NCBI RefSeq assembly: GCF_023155275.1
Contig: NZ_JALMUV010000011.1
Coordinates: forward strand, 62,001 to 126,000
Reading direction: 5' to 3'
Origin: Streptomyces rhizoryzae
GTDB lineage: Bacteria; Actinomycetota; Actinomycetes; Streptomycetales; Streptomycetaceae
Length of the DNA: 64,000 nt
The notes beneath the pieces were generated by a model. That model did not search any database. It saw only the letters and a list, made by a program, of their open reading frames with translations, and was not told the origin of the DNA. A program made the translations under genes and the position numbers. Of this stretch, positions 1-12,831 are shown one piece after another (position 1 is the stretch's first letter; the number at the start of each line of letters is the position of its first letter).

Positions 1-51
1 CGCCGCTACGACCCGGATTCCGTACGGCTGCTGCCCACCGAGGGCATCTGA
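1..51 (+). CDS. 3' end of an unidentified gene
   Basis: The window opens inside a reading frame whose last 16 codons end RLLPTEGI and stop with TGA at 49-51. The frame is open from base 1 and codon use is normal for this genome (C or G in most third positions). Too little is present to name a family. It lies 111 bp upstream of the LCP gene and points the same way. No strong terminator is visible between them, so the two could be co-transcribed. Confidence 0.5.
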   Translation, partial: RRYDPDSVRLLPTEGI

Positions 52-162
52 CCCACCGCGGCCCGCTGCCGCCCCCGGCCGAGCACGCCGGGCCCTCCCC
101 CGTACCCGCACCCACCTCCGCTTTGCAAGACCAGCTCCAGAAGGACCAGAAGGGCCATCGGC

Positions 163-1641
163 GTGCATGACAGGCAGACGCACAGGCAGGCGGCCCGCCG
201 GGGCGACCGGAGCGGCCGGGGCCCGGTGACGGACGGCGAGCCCGCGGCGGGCGGCCGCGCCGAACGGCGGCGGGCCGGCGGCTCCGGCAAAGCGGGGAAG
301 ACCCGGATGACCCGGCGCGGCAGGATCGTGGCCTGGACCGGCGGGGTGGTCGGGGTGCTCCTGCTCGGGACGGCCGGCGTCGGTGTGTGGGTCTACCAGC
401 ACCTGGACGGCAACATCCACGGCGCCGACGTGGGCAGCACGCTGGGCGGGGACCGGCCGGTCAACCTCAGCCCCGGCTCCAAGAACATCCTGGTCGTCGG
501 CTCCGACAGCCGGGCGGGCACCGGCGGGAAGTACGGCAGCGGGCTGACCACCATGCAGTCGGACACGCTGATGGTGCTGCACATCTCCGCCGACCACACA
601 TGGGCCACCGCGGTGTCCTTCCCGCGCGACTCCTGGGTGCGGATCCCGGCCTGCGACAAGGGCGACGGCAGCACCTCCGCCCCGCACCACTTCAAGATCA
701 ACGAGGCGTACACCATCGGCGGCCTCAGCGGCGACGTCGGCAAAGCGGCCGCGTGCAGCATCAAGACCGTCGAGAAGAACACCGGTCTGCGCATCGACCA
801 CTTCGTCTCGGTCGACTTCCAGGGCTTCAAGGGCATGGTCAACGCGCTGGGCGGCATCGAGGTCTGCCCCAAGCACGCCATCCACGACAAGAAGGCCCAC
901 CTCGACATGGACGCCGGCTGCCAGAACGTCACCGACGAGAAGGCGCTCGGCTACGTCCGCACCCGCTACAGCGTCGGCGACGGCTCCGACCTCGGCCGGA
1001 TCGGCCGCCAGCAGGAGTTCATGAAGGCGCTCGCGGCCAAGGCCCAGTCCAAGCTGACCAGCCCGACCGACCTCTACGACTTCCTGGACTCGGCCACCAA
1101 GTCGCTCACCACCGACAAGGACCTGGCCGGCATCAAGCCGCTCTACGACCTCGCCGCCACGGTCAAGGACGTGCCCTCGGACCGCCTGACCTTCCTGACC
1201 GTGCCGACCTACTCCCGCGAGGCCGACGTGCCCACCGACAAGGCGAACGTGGTCTGGCAGTACCCGCAGGCCACCGAGCTGTTCAGCGATCTCGCGCACG
1301 ACCGGGAGATCGGCGCCGCCGCGAAGGCGAAGTTCGCGGAGGCCGCCAAGAACCCGGTCACCGCACGCTCGGTGCGGGTGCGGGTGCTCAACGGCACCGA
1401 CACCACCGGCCTCGCCGGGGTCGCCGCCCAGAAGCTGCGCCAGCTCGGCTTCACCGTCGTCTCCACCGACAACGGCCGGCCGACCGACAAGTCCGCCATC
1501 AGCTACCCGGCCGGCCTCAAGACCCAGGCCGAGGTGCTCGCCGGCCGGCTGGCCGGCACCAAGGCGGAGGAGTCCGCCCAGGCCGCACCGGGCGCGGTGA
1601 CGCTGACCGTCGGACGGGACTTCTCGCCGGGCGACTTCTGA
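163..1641 (+). CDS. LytR-CpsA-Psr (LCP) family cell-wall glycopolymer ligase with C-terminal LytR_C domain
   Basis: LCP enzymes attach teichoic acids or other anionic polymers to peptidoglycan on the outer face of the membrane. The 492-residue product has a basic cytoplasmic tail of about 50 residues and one membrane span at about 54-78 (GGVVGVLLLGTAGVGVWVY). The LCP catalytic domain follows at about 108-270, with NILVVGSDSRAG, SDTLMVLH, SFPRDSWV and VRTRYSVGDGSDLGRIGRQQ containing the conserved Asp and Arg residues. The LytR_C domain is at about 405-485 (VRVRVLNGTDTTGLAG). The start is a GTG with GAAGGG about 8 bases upstream; an internal ATG at 307 is a possible shorter start. A perfect long hairpin directly after the stop should end the transcript. 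Confidence 0.9.
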   Translation: MHDRQTHRQAARRGDRSGRGPVTDGEPAAGGRAERRRAGGSGKAGKTRMTRRGRIVAWTGGVVGVLLLGTAGVGVWVYQHLDGNIHGADVGSTLGGDRPVNLSPGSKNILVVGSDSRAGTGGKYGSGLTTMQSDTLMVLHISADHTWATAVSFPRDSWVRIPACDKGDGSTSAPHHFKINEAYTIGGLSGDVGKAAACSIKTVEKNTGLRIDHFVSVDFQGFKGMVNALGGIEVCPKHAIHDKKAHLDMDAGCQNVTDEKALGYVRTRYSVGDGSDLGRIGRQQEFMKALAAKAQSKLTSPTDLYDFLDSATKSLTTDKDLAGIKPLYDLAATVKDVPSDRLTFLTVPTYSREADVPTDKANVVWQYPQATELFSDLAHDREIGAAAKAKFAEAAKNPVTARSVRVRVLNGTDTTGLAGVAAQKLRQLGFTVVSTDNGRPTDKSAISYPAGLKTQAEVLAGRLAGTKAEESAQAAPGAVTLTVGRDFSPGDF

Positions 1642-1698
1642 CGGCCGTGGGACGCCCGGGCGGACGGCGACCGGTCCGCCCGGGCGTCCCACGGCCGT
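1641..1698. terminator. Bidirectional hairpin terminator with 25-bp perfect arms
   Basis: The arms at 1641-1665 and 1674-1698 are perfectly complementary and flank an 8-base loop. The left arm starts at the last base of the LCP stop codon. The element sits between two convergent stop codons and has no U-tract, as is common for Streptomyces terminators. Confidence 0.85.
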
Positions 1699-1702
1699 CC
1701 GG

Positions 1703-2008
1703 TCAGGCGTGCAGCCGCTCGACGGGGCGGGAGGTGTGCACCTCGATGTCGTGCGCGGCGCGGTTGAGCAGCTGGTGGCTCAGGTCCGACAGCGCCCGCG
1801 CCACCGACAGCTCGTCCCCGATCGCCGGGACGTTCTCGTCCGCCGGATTGCATCTGGCGGTTCCCTCACCGACGATCTGCCCGCCCTCCTTGCCGCTCAG
1901 CCGGGCCTCCGCCCGGACCTCGCTGCCGGACTCGACGATGCGGACCTCGGCGGTCCATGTCTTCGTACCCTCACCCGTGCCGGTCACCGGAACCTCCTCG
2001 TACCGCAT
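1703..2008 (-). CDS. DUF1876 domain-containing small protein
   Basis: A 101-residue cytoplasmic protein of the actinobacterial DUF1876 family, whose function is unknown. The sequence runs MRYEEVPVTGTGEGTKTW, then a predicted beta-rich core (TAEVRIVESGSEVRAEARL) and a helical C-terminus (LSVARALSDLSHQLLNRAAH). These small proteins are often compared with double-stranded-RNA-binding folds, but nothing here proves that. The ATG is the last plausible start, although the antisense frame stays open far upstream, an effect of high GC. The gene converges on the LCP gene across the hairpin at 1641-1698. Confidence 0.8.
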   Translation of the reverse strand: MRYEEVPVTGTGEGTKTWTAEVRIVESGSEVRAEARLSGKEGGQIVGEGTARCNPADENVPAIGDELSVARALSDLSHQLLNRAAHDIEVHTSRPVERLHA

Positions 2009-2227
2009 GGGAACACTCCCCACCACCCAGGCTCGCACCGGCGCCCGGGGGCCGCACCCGGAAGCCCGCACCCTTCCCGAGCCGGGGGACAGCCCCATGG
2101 CGGCGCCGGCCGCGGGGTCCGTAGGGTCACAGGACCGCGAGCCCCGGGCGGGCCGCGGCGCGGGCTTCGAGCACACGGTGGGGCACCCGTCCGGGGCCCC
2201 GAACCGATCCGATCGCAGGGGGACTTC

Positions 2228-2962
2228 ATGCACAGGCGTGTCCGCTTCACCGGGGCCGCGGCAGTGGCCGGAGCCGGGGCGCTGGCCCTGGGCGCGTGCG
2301 GGCTGATACCCGGCGAGACGTTCTCCGACGACGCCGCGGTGACGCAGAAGATCACGGCGGTGCGGGTGGACACGGCCAACGGCGGAGTGACCGTGCGCGG
2401 CGGCAAGGGCGGCGCCACGGCCGGTGTGCACCGCCAGGTCACCTACCGCGGCGACCGGCCCGCGGGGCCGACGTTCCGGGTCGAGGGCGGCACGCTGGTG
2501 CTCGGCGGCTGCGGCGACGACTGCGCGGTGAACTACACCGTCGAGCTGCCCGGCACGGTGCCGGTGACCGGCGAGACCACCAACGGCGCGCTGGACCTGT
2601 CGAAGGTGGCGGCGGTGCACGTGACCACCAGTTCCGGCGACGTCGATCTGGACGAGGTGTCCGGCGCGGTGGAGGCGCGGACCACCAACGGCGGGATCAC
2701 CGGGAAGCACCTGGCCGGCCACGGCATCGACGTCCGGACCTCCAACGGCGCGGTCGAGCTGCACGCCACCACCCCGCAGGACGTCCGGGCCCGGACCTCC
2801 AACGGCGCGATCACGGTCACCGTGCCGGACGCCCGCTACCGGGTCTCGGCGCAGACCGACAACGGCGGCAAGCGGATCGCGGTCCACGACGACCCGGCGG
2901 GGCGGTACCGGCTCGAACTGTCCACCGGCAACGGCGAGATCCAGGCCGGCCCGGGCAGCTGA
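2228..2962 (+). CDS. DUF4097-family surface lipoprotein
   Basis: The 244-residue product starts with a lipoprotein signal (MHRRVRFTGAAAVAGAGALA, lipobox LALGAC), so it should be exported and lipid-anchored. The mature part is a repetitive beta-strand protein. Short units such as TTNGALDLS, TTSSGDVDLD, TTNGGITG, RTSNGAVELH and RTSNGAITVT recur about every 17-20 residues, as expected for the DUF4097 right-handed beta-helix fold. Its function is not known; family members are called putative adhesins. The start is the ATG directly before the signal peptide, although the frame is open much further upstream. It stands alone between DUF1876 (divergent) and an MFS gene. Confidence 0.82.
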   Translation: MHRRVRFTGAAAVAGAGALALGACGLIPGETFSDDAAVTQKITAVRVDTANGGVTVRGGKGGATAGVHRQVTYRGDRPAGPTFRVEGGTLVLGGCGDDCAVNYTVELPGTVPVTGETTNGALDLSKVAAVHVTTSSGDVDLDEVSGAVEARTTNGGITGKHLAGHGIDVRTSNGAVELHATTPQDVRARTSNGAITVTVPDARYRVSAQTDNGGKRIAVHDDPAGRYRLELSTGNGEIQAGPGS

Positions 2963-3064
2963 GCCCCCGGCCGGCGCGGCCCGGCGGGACGGGCCCTTCG
3001 CGCGTGCACCGTCCCGTCGCAAAGCTGCCGGACCCCGGCGCGGCCGGCTGCTGGACTGGTCGCC

Positions 3065-4300
3065 ATGACGACCCCCGGCAGCCCGCCGACCACCGCGACC
3101 GTCCCGCTCCCGCCCCCGGCCCGCCCGGACCGGGCACCGCTGAAGGGCCGGCTCGCCGTGCTCGCGGTGACCCTGGGCATCTTCACCATCGTCACCACCG
3201 AGATCCTGCCGGTCGGCCTGCTCACCCGGATCGGGGCCGACTTCGGGATCTCCGACGGCACCGCGGGGCTGATGATGACGCTCCCCGGGTTCCTCGCCGC
3301 CTGCGCCGCACCGGCGGTGACGGTGGCCACCGCCCGGATCGACCGGCGGCTGATGCTGTGCGCCTTCATCGCCCTGCTGGCGCTGGCGGACTTCCTCGCC
3401 GCGGCCGCGCCGGGGTACGGGACGGTGCTGTTCTCCCGGGTCCTGGTCGGGGTGGTGATCGGGGGTTTCTGGTCGATCGGGGCCGGGCTCGCCGCGCGGC
3501 TGGTGCCGCCGGAGTCGGTCGCCCGGGCCACCGCGGTGATCTTCTCGGCGGTGCCGCTCGGCTCGGTGATCGGGGTGCCCGCCGGGACCTACCTCGGCGA
3601 TCTGGCCGGCTGGCGGACCGCCTGCGCCGCGGTCGGTGCCCTGGCGGTCGGGGTGCTGGTGCTGACCGCGCTGGTGACCCCGCCGCTGCCGGCCGGCCGC
3701 GCCACCGATCCGGCGCTGCTGCGGAGCCTGCTGCGCGGCACCCACACCCGCTTCGCGCTGGCGATGACGTTCCTGGCCGTGCTGGCGCACTTCGGCGCCT
3801 ACACCTATGTGACGCCGTTCCTGGAACGCACCACGCACCTCGCGTCCGCCCCGACGGTGACGGTGTTCCTGCTGGTCTACGGCGTCGCGGGGGTCGCCGG
3901 GAACTTCGCCGGCGGTGCCCTGGCGGCGCGGCGGCCGCACACCCTCTTCGGAGCCGCGGCCGGGCTGCTGGCCCTGGCCACCCTGCTGCTGCCGGTCCTC
4001 GGCCGCGGACCGGCCGGCGCGCTGGCCCTGCTGGTGGTCTGGGGCGCGGCCTACGGCGCGGTGCCGGTGGCCTCGCAGACCTGGTTCGCCAGGGCGGCCC
4101 CCGGCGCGCCGGAGGCGGCTTCGGTGCTGTTCACCGCGTCGTTCCAGGCCACGCTGTCGCTGGGGGCGCTGGCCGGCGGGCTGGTGGTGGACCGTGCGTC
4201 GCCGTCGGCGGTGCTGACGCTGGGCGGTTCCACCGCGGTGCTGGTGGTGCTGCTGGCCTGGCTGCACCGCGTCAAGTACGTCGACGGGGACCGGGGCTGA
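3065..4300 (+). CDS. MFS transporter, AraJ/Cmx-like drug-proton antiporter family
   Basis: A 411-residue inner-membrane protein with about 12 hydrophobic segments. The first (LGIFTIVTTEILPVGLL) and the following TAGLMMTLPGFLAA are typical of the 12-TM antiporters related to AraJ and chloramphenicol exporters. A cytoplasmic loop between the N- and C-terminal halves (ATDPALLRSLLRGTHTRF) is visible at about residue 215-235. The substrate cannot be told from sequence. The gene starts about 100 bp after the DUF4097 gene and converges on cobN across a parS cluster that probably also works as terminator. Confidence 0.85.
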   Translation: MTTPGSPPTTATVPLPPPARPDRAPLKGRLAVLAVTLGIFTIVTTEILPVGLLTRIGADFGISDGTAGLMMTLPGFLAACAAPAVTVATARIDRRLMLCAFIALLALADFLAAAAPGYGTVLFSRVLVGVVIGGFWSIGAGLAARLVPPESVARATAVIFSAVPLGSVIGVPAGTYLGDLAGWRTACAAVGALAVGVLVLTALVTPPLPAGRATDPALLRSLLRGTHTRFALAMTFLAVLAHFGAYTYVTPFLERTTHLASAPTVTVFLLVYGVAGVAGNFAGGALAARRPHTLFGAAAGLLALATLLLPVLGRGPAGALALLVVWGAAYGAVPVASQTWFARAAPGAPEAASVLFTASFQATLSLGALAGGLVVDRASPSAVLTLGGSTAVLVVLLAWLHRVKYVDGDRG

Positions 4301-4326
4301 CGAGCGCGGCGCCCGCATGAGGACGG

Positions 4327-4411
4327 GTGCGGTGTTTCCCGTGAAACACCGCACAACGGCCCGGCGCGGCGCGGTGTTTCACGTGAAACACCGCTGCGTT
4401 TGCCGTGGAAC
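4327..4411. promoter_or_regulatory. parS cluster 1 (one perfect ParB site plus two degenerate ones) in a convergent gap
   Basis: A perfect GTTTCACGTGAAAC lies at 4376-4389, extended by 5-bp matching flanks to a 24-bp palindrome (4371-4394). A one-mismatch copy GTTTCCCGTGAAAC is at 4334-4347, with 7-bp complementary flanks on each side. A three-mismatch copy GTTTGCCGTGGAAC is at 4398-4411. The cluster fills the gap between the convergent MFS and cobN stop codons. The consensus is the established Streptomyces ParB site; the terminator role is my inference from the extended palindromes. Confidence 0.9.
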
Positions 4412-4439
4412 ACCGCTCCGCGGCGCGCCCCGGCGAGGC

Positions 4440-8042
<3,603 letters not shown>

Positions 8043-8093
8043 GGCGCGGCCCTTCCTCGGGGTGTCCACGCCCCGGGTGGTCGTATGGACGGC

Positions 8094-8222
8094 GGGAGTT
8101 CCTGGCTCACCCGGCGGGGCCGGGTTCACAGTGGCGGGACCGCGCCGGATTCTCACCGGGCTTCCTCCGTTGGCGCCGTCGCTGGCGTCCGGCGGGCCAG
8201 CCGACCCGCCGACCTGCATAGT
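8094..8222 (-). promoter_or_regulatory. Adenosylcobalamin riboswitch in the cobN leader
   Basis: Reading the minus strand, the leader holds the hallmark B12-box core at about 8162-8126: AGCCCGGTGAGAATCCGG followed by CGCGGTCCCGCCACTGTGA. It is preceded by GCCAACGGAGGA and by TATGCAGGTCGG at the 5' end, and followed by GAGCCAGGAACTC. These are the conserved blocks of the cobalamin element. A CTTACTATGC stretch at about 8225-8216 could hold the -10 region. A small hairpin (CCACCC with GGGGCGTGG) lies between the aptamer and the cobN ribosome site, so control of translation start is plausible. The element faces only cobN, not the divergent cobG operon. Ends are approximate. Confidence 0.92.
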
Positions 8223-8321
8223 AAGGGCTGCGGCCGGACCGCGGGAGCGGGCCCGGTGACCTGCCCTCCGGGACCCCTCGCCCCGGTTCCGGGCCCGGCC
8301 GACGTAGGTATGCTCGCCGCC

Positions 8322-9827
8322 ATGCCGCCCTCCCCCTCGCCCCGCCCCGGCCGGGCCGTGCCCCCCGTACGGGACCGCGGTGACGCCTGCCCCGGTGCGC
8401 TGCGGCTGCACTCCGCCGCGGACGGCGCGCTGGCCCGAGTCCGGCTGCCCGCCGGAGACTTGACGGTGGATCAGGCGGTGGCGCTGGGGGCTGCCGCGGA
8501 GCGGCTCGGCGACGGCCACCTCTCGCTCACCTCCCGCGGCAACGTCGAACTGCGCGGACTGGCGGACGACTGCGGCGGACTGCTCGCGGGCCTGCTGGCC
8601 GACGCCGGGCTGCTGCCGTCCGTACGCCATGAGCGGATCCGCAACATCCTGGCCTCCCCGCTCGCGGGCCTGGACCGCAACACCCCCTCCGACGTGCGGC
8701 GCTGGGCCCGGAGCCTGGACGCGCTGCTGTGCGCGAGCGACGGGGCGACCGCCCTTTCGGGCCGCTTCCTGTTCGTCCTGGACGACGGGCGCGGCGATGT
8801 CGCGGGCCTCGGCGGCGATGTGACCTTGCTCGCAGAATCCGGCCTGCGCGCCCCGGCGGAGACCGCCTGCCGGCCGGGGGCCGCGTCCGGGCTCGGGGCG
8901 CTGCTGCGGGTCGGCGACGACCGGACGGCGCTGCGGATCGCGGCGGACGACGTCCCGCGGGCGGCGCTCACCGCCGCGGAGACCTTCCTGGCCGTCGCCG
9001 CGGCCGGCGGCAGCGGCGCCTGGCGGGTCCGGGAACTGCCCGCCGCCCAGCCGCTGACCGCCCGGGACGTCCGGCACGCCCTGCACGCCGCGGGCATCGC
9101 CGCCGCGTACGCGGAGGTACCCGGTCCGCCCCCGGCCGCCCGGTTCGCCGATGCCACCGCCCCCGGCACCGTCGAGGGCCCCGACGGCCGCCATGCGCTG
9201 GTGGTCCTGGCACCGCTCGGCCGGCTGTCCGCGGCCCAGTGGCGGCTGCTGACCGCGACGGCCGCCGACGGCTCCGGCACGCTGCGCCTCACTCCCTGGC
9301 GCGGCGTCTGCGTCCCCGGCCTGGCGGCCGCCGCGGCGGCGGACCGGCTGCGCGGCCTGGCCGCCGCCGGACTGGTCACCGACCCGGGGTCGGTGCGGCG
9401 CCGGGTCACCGCCTGCACCGGACTCCCCGGCTGCGCCAAGTCCCTGACGGATGTCCGCGCCGACGCGGCGGCCGTTCTCGACGCGGGCGGCGCCGTCCCG
9501 GCAGACGGGGCCGCCGCCCCCGCCGGCCTACCGGTCCACTGGTCCGGCTGCGCGCGCCGCTGCGGCCACCCGCACGGCACCTGGATCGACGTCCTGGCGA
9601 CACCCGACGGCTACCGGACCGCCGTCGTCCGCCCCGAGGATCCGGCCCGGCCCGTGGTGTCACGGGACACACCCCGGCCGGACCCGGATTCCCGTGAGGC
9701 CCCCCGCACGGGCCCGGTTTCACGTGAGACACCCCGCACCGGCTCGGTTTCACGTGAAACACCGGCGTCCCCGGCGGCGCCCGGCTCCCTTTCCACCCCT
9801 CAACCCACCACCCCGAGGCCCCAGTGA
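8322..9827 (+). CDS. cobG: Precorrin-3B synthase (CobG-like) with parS-encoded C-terminal tail
   Basis: CobG is the oxygen-dependent enzyme that hydroxylates precorrin-3A and forms its lactone; it belongs to the nitrite/sulfite-reductase fold and carries an Fe-S centre. Seen here: [26 protein letters not shown] (ferredoxin-like half-domain) and the cysteine clusters [13 protein letters not shown] and [14 protein letters not shown] at about 365-415. After about residue 440 the protein runs into a low-complexity tail built of ten-residue units ending in VSRET, which are translated parS and parS-like sites. The start is uncertain: ATG at 8322 was chosen, ATG at 8310 (MLAAMPP) is equally open, and neither has a clear ribosome site. 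The stop overlaps the cobH start. Confidence 0.85.
   Translation: MPPSPSPRPGRAVPPVRDRGDACPGALRLHSAADGALARVRLPAGDLTVDQAVALGAAAERLGDGHLSLTSRGNVELRGLADDCGGLLAGLLADAGLLPSVRHERIRNILASPLAGLDRNTPSDVRRWARSLDALLCASDGATALSGRFLFVLDDGRGDVAGLGGDVTLLAESGLRAPAETACRPGAASGLGALLRVGDDRTALRIAADDVPRAALTAAETFLAVAAAGGSGAWRVRELPAAQPLTARDVRHALHAAGIAAAYAEVPGPPPAARFADATAPGTVEGPDGRHALVVLAPLGRLSAAQWRLLTATAADGSGTLRLTPWRGVCVPGLAAAAAADRLRGLAAAGLVTDPGSVRRRVTACTGLPGCAKSLTDVRADAAAVLDAGGAVPADGAAAPAGLPVHWSGCARRCGHPHGTWIDVLATPDGYRTAVVRPEDPARPVVSRDTPRPDPDSREAPRTGPVSRETPRTGSVSRETPASPAAPGSLSTPQPTTPRPQ
9657..9760. repeat. parS locus 2: four-unit, 30-bp-period array of graded parS copies inside the 3' end of cobG
   Basis: Four 14-mers begin at 9657, 9687, 9717 and 9747, exactly 30 bp apart. 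They are GTGTCACGGGACAC (3 mismatches), GATTCCCGTGAGGC (4), GTTTCACGTGAGAC (1) and the perfect GTTTCACGTGAAAC. The period is ten codons, so each unit is read as VSRDT, DSREA, VSRET and VSRET, separated by Pro-rich spacers. Only the last matches the ParB consensus fully. Confidence 0.92.
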
Positions 9828-10456
9828 CCGCGTTCGACTACGAAAAGGACGGGGCGGCCATCTACCGCCAGTCCTTCGCCACCATCCGCGCCGAGGCGGA
9901 CCTCGCCGGGCTGCCCGCCGACGTCAGCCGGGTCGCGGTCCGGATGATCCACGCCTGCGGCATGGTCGACCTGGTCCGCGACCTGGCCTTCACCCCGGGG
10001 GTGGTGGCCGGCGCCCGCGCGGCCCTGCGCGCCGGTGCGCCGATCCTCTGCGACGCGACCATGGTGGCCAGCGGCGTGACCCGCAAACGGCTGCCCGCCG
10101 GCAACGAGGTGCTGTGCACCCTCGGCGACCCGTCCGTCCCGGACCTGGCCGCCCGGATGGGCACCACCCGCAGCGCCGCCGCCCTCGAACTGTGGCGGGA
10201 CCGGATGGAGGGGGCCGTGGTCGCGTTCGGCAACGCCCCCACCGCCCTGTTCCGGTTCCTGGAGATGATCGAGGAGGGGGCTCCGCGCCCGGCCGCCGTC
10301 CTCGGCATCCCCGTCGGGTTCATAGGCGCGGCCGAGTCCAAGGACGCGCTGATCGGCCACCCGTCGAAGCTGGAACACATCGTGGTGCGCGGGCGGCGCG
10401 GCGGCAGTGCCATGGCCGCGGCCGCGCTCAACGCCCTGGCGAGCGAGGAAGAGTGA
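9824..10456 (+). CDS. cobH: Precorrin-8X methylmutase (CobH/CbiC)
   Basis: A 210-residue enzyme that moves a methyl group from C-11 to C-12 of precorrin-8X to give hydrogenobyrinate. Family features include [15 protein letters not shown] near the start, [16 protein letters not shown] with the catalytic His, [33 protein letters not shown] and [18 protein letters not shown]. The GTG start at 9824 overlaps the cobG stop (GTGA), and the stop overlaps the GTG of cobIJ, so cobG-cobH-cobIJ are translationally coupled. Confidence 0.93.
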   Translation: MTAFDYEKDGAAIYRQSFATIRAEADLAGLPADVSRVAVRMIHACGMVDLVRDLAFTPGVVAGARAALRAGAPILCDATMVASGVTRKRLPAGNEVLCTLGDPSVPDLAARMGTTRSAAALELWRDRMEGAVVAFGNAPTALFRFLEMIEEGAPRPAAVLGIPVGFIGAAESKDALIGHPSKLEHIVVRGRRGGSAMAAAALNALASEEE

Positions 10457-12018
10457 GCGTGAGCGAGCAGCAGGCCAGCGGCGGCGCGCCGGAGCAGCCG
10501 TCCGCCCCGTCCCGGCAGACCACCGGCCGCCTCTACGGCGTCGGCCTCGGCCCCGGCGACCCGTCCCTGATGACCGTCCGGGCGGTGGAGATCCTCGCCG
10601 AGGCCGAGGTGGTGGCGTACCACAGCGCCCGGCACGGACGCTCCATCGCGCGCGCCATCGCCGCGCGGCACATCCGCCCGGACCACATCGAGGAAGCCCT
10701 GGTCTACCCGGTCACCACCGAGTCGACCGACCACCCCGGCGGCTACCGCGGCGCGCTGGACGAGTTCTACGAGGCGGCCGCGGCGCGGCTCGCCGCCCAC
10801 CTGGACGCCGGCCGCACGGTCGCGGTGATCTCCGAGGGCGACCCGCTCTTCTACGGCTCCTACCAGCACATGCACAAGCGGCTGGCGCACCGCTATCCGA
10901 CCGAGGTCATCCCCGGCGTCACCTCCCTCAGCGCCGCCGCGGCCCGCCTGGGCACCCCGCTCGCCGAGGCCGACGAGGTCCTGACCGTGCTGCCCGGCAC
11001 CCTCTCGGAGGAGGAGCTGGCGGCCCGTCTCAGCGCGACGGACTCCGCGGTGGTGATGAAGCTGGGCCGTACCTTCCCCACCGTGCGCCGCGCCCTGGAG
11101 CGCTCCGGCCGGATGCCCGAGGCCCGCTACGTGGAGCGGGCCACCATGGCGGGGGAGCGCACCGGTGCGCTCGCCGACGTCGGGGCCGACACCGTCCCGT
11201 ACTTCTCCGTCGCCGTGGTGCCCAGCCGTATCGCCGCCGGCGCCCGGGAGCCGGAGCCGGCCGCGGACCGCGGCGAGGTGGTCGTGGTGGGCACCGGTCC
11301 GGCCGGTCCGCGCTGGCTCACCCCGGAGTCCCGCGGCGCCCTGGCCGCCGCCGACGACCTCGTCGGCTATGCCACGTACCTGGACCGCGTCCCGGTGCGC
11401 CCGGGCCAGCGCCGGCACGCCTCGGACAACAAGGTCGAGTCCGAACGCGCCGAATTCGCCCTGGACCTGGCGCGCCGCGGCCGCCGGGTGGCGGTGGTCT
11501 CCGGCGGCGACCCCGGCATCTTCGCCATGGCCACGGCGGTCCTCGAAGTGGCGTCGCAGGCCCCCTACCGCTCCGTGCCGGTGCGCGTCCTGCCCGGCGT
11601 CACGGCGGCCAACGCCGCCGCGGCCCGCGCCGGCGCGCCCCTGGGCCACGACTATGCGGTGATCTCGCTCTCCGACCGGCTCAAGCCGTGGGACGTGATC
11701 GCCGAACGGCTCCGCGCCGCCGCCTCCGCCGACCTGGCGCTGGCGCTCTACAACCCCGGCTCCCGCACCCGCACGTGGCAGGTCGCCAAGGCCCGGGAGG
11801 TCCTGCTGGAGCACCGCGCGCCGGACACCCCGGTCATCCTGGCCCGGGACATCGGCGGCCCCGAGGAGTCGCTGCGGACCGTGCCGCTCACCGACCTCGA
11901 CCCGGCGGTGGTCGACATGCGCACGATCCTGCTCGTCGGTTCGTCGCAGACCCGGCGGGTGCGCCGGGACGACGGCACGGAGGCGGTCTGGACGCCGCGG
12001 CGGTACCCGGAGGGCTGA
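10453..12018 (+). CDS. cobIJ: Fused precorrin-2 C20- / precorrin-3B C17-methyltransferase (CobI-CobJ)
   Basis: A natural fusion of two SAM-dependent corrin methyltransferases. The N-terminal CobI half (about 20-255) has [34 protein letters not shown] and [16 protein letters not shown]. The CobJ half (about 275-520) has [50 protein letters not shown] and [14 protein letters not shown]. Both SAM-binding GDP loops and the PGVT motifs are intact. CobI-CobJ fusions are usual in actinobacteria. The GTG at 10453 overlaps the cobH stop; GTG at 10459 is an alternative. The 521-residue length fits two 250-residue enzymes. Confidence 0.95.
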   Translation: MSVSEQQASGGAPEQPSAPSRQTTGRLYGVGLGPGDPSLMTVRAVEILAEAEVVAYHSARHGRSIARAIAARHIRPDHIEEALVYPVTTESTDHPGGYRGALDEFYEAAAARLAAHLDAGRTVAVISEGDPLFYGSYQHMHKRLAHRYPTEVIPGVTSLSAAAARLGTPLAEADEVLTVLPGTLSEEELAARLSATDSAVVMKLGRTFPTVRRALERSGRMPEARYVERATMAGERTGALADVGADTVPYFSVAVVPSRIAAGAREPEPAADRGEVVVVGTGPAGPRWLTPESRGALAAADDLVGYATYLDRVPVRPGQRRHASDNKVESERAEFALDLARRGRRVAVVSGGDPGIFAMATAVLEVASQAPYRSVPVRVLPGVTAANAAAARAGAPLGHDYAVISLSDRLKPWDVIAERLRAAASADLALALYNPGSRTRTWQVAKAREVLLEHRAPDTPVILARDIGGPEESLRTVPLTDLDPAVVDMRTILLVGSSQTRRVRRDDGTEAVWTPRRYPEG

Positions 12019-12043
12019 GCGGGCCGCCCGGCCGCCGGCGGCG

Positions 12044-12814
12044 TCAGCGACGGAGCGTCCGCACCCAGTCGGCCGCCTCGTCCGGGCCGGCGGCCACCGG
12101 CACCCCTTCCGGGACCGGCGGCCGCTGGACGACCACGACGGGCACCCCGGCCTCCCGCGCGGCGGTCAGCTTGGGGGCGGTCGCCGCGGCGCCGCTGTCC
12201 TTCGTCACCAGGACGTCGATGCGGTGCGCGCGCAGCAGTTCCCGCTCCCCGTCGAGGGTGAACGGGCCGCGGTCCAGCACGGTCGCCATCCGGGGCGGGT
12301 GCGGCGGCTCGGGCGCGTCCACGGAACGGACCAGGAACCACAGGTCCGTGTGGTGGGCGAAGTGCGCGAGGCCCATCCGCCCGGTGGTGAGGAAGACCCG
12401 GCGGCCCAGGCCGGGCAGGGCCGCGGCGGCGTCCGCGAGGGAGGGCACCGGGTGCCAGACATCGCCCGGTCCGGCGACCCAGCCGGGGCGCCGCAGGGCC
12501 AGCAGGGGAACATGGGCGGTGGCCGCGGCCCGGGCCGCGGAGAAACTGATCGTGCCGGCGAAAGGATGGGTGGCGTCGATGAGCGCGTCCACCGCATGCG
12601 CGCGCAGCCAGCTGGCGAGGCCCTCGGGGCCGCCGAACCCGCCGATGCGGACCTCCCCGGCGGGCAGCCGCGGCGCCGCCACCCGGCCCGCCAGGGAACT
12701 GGTCACCCGCAGCCCCGGCTCCGCGGCGAGGGCCGCGGCCAGCCGGCGGGCCTCCGTGGTGCCGCCGAGGATCAGCACATGGCGGACGGGACCGGGAACG
12801 GGCGAAGACGGCAT
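12044..12814 (-). CDS. cobK: Precorrin-6A reductase (CobK/CbiJ)
   Basis: A 256-residue NADPH-dependent reductase of the macrocycle. The N-terminus has the family nucleotide motif HVLILGGTTEARRLAAAL; IDATHPFAGTISFSA and VTKDSGAAATAPKLTAARE are further family blocks. It converges on cobIJ with 25 bp between stops and diverges from cbiD with only 17 bp between the two start codons. The promoters of cobK and cbiD must therefore lie inside, or read through, each other's coding regions. Confidence 0.93.
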   Translation of the reverse strand: MPSSPVPGPVRHVLILGGTTEARRLAAALAAEPGLRVTSSLAGRVAAPRLPAGEVRIGGFGGPEGLASWLRAHAVDALIDATHPFAGTISFSAARAAATAHVPLLALRRPGWVAGPGDVWHPVPSLADAAAALPGLGRRVFLTTGRMGLAHFAHHTDLWFLVRSVDAPEPPHPPRMATVLDRGPFTLDGERELLRAHRIDVLVTKDSGAAATAPKLTAAREAGVPVVVVQRPPVPEGVPVAAGPDEAADWVRTLRR

Positions 12815-12831
12815 GGGCGGCGGGTACCTCC

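Noticed and set aside
1703-4354. 883-codon minus-strand open frame covering the lipoprotein and MFS genes
   Set aside because: Only the last 101 codons match a family (DUF1876). The rest is antisense GC-bias frame with Arg/Gly/His-rich nonsense composition.
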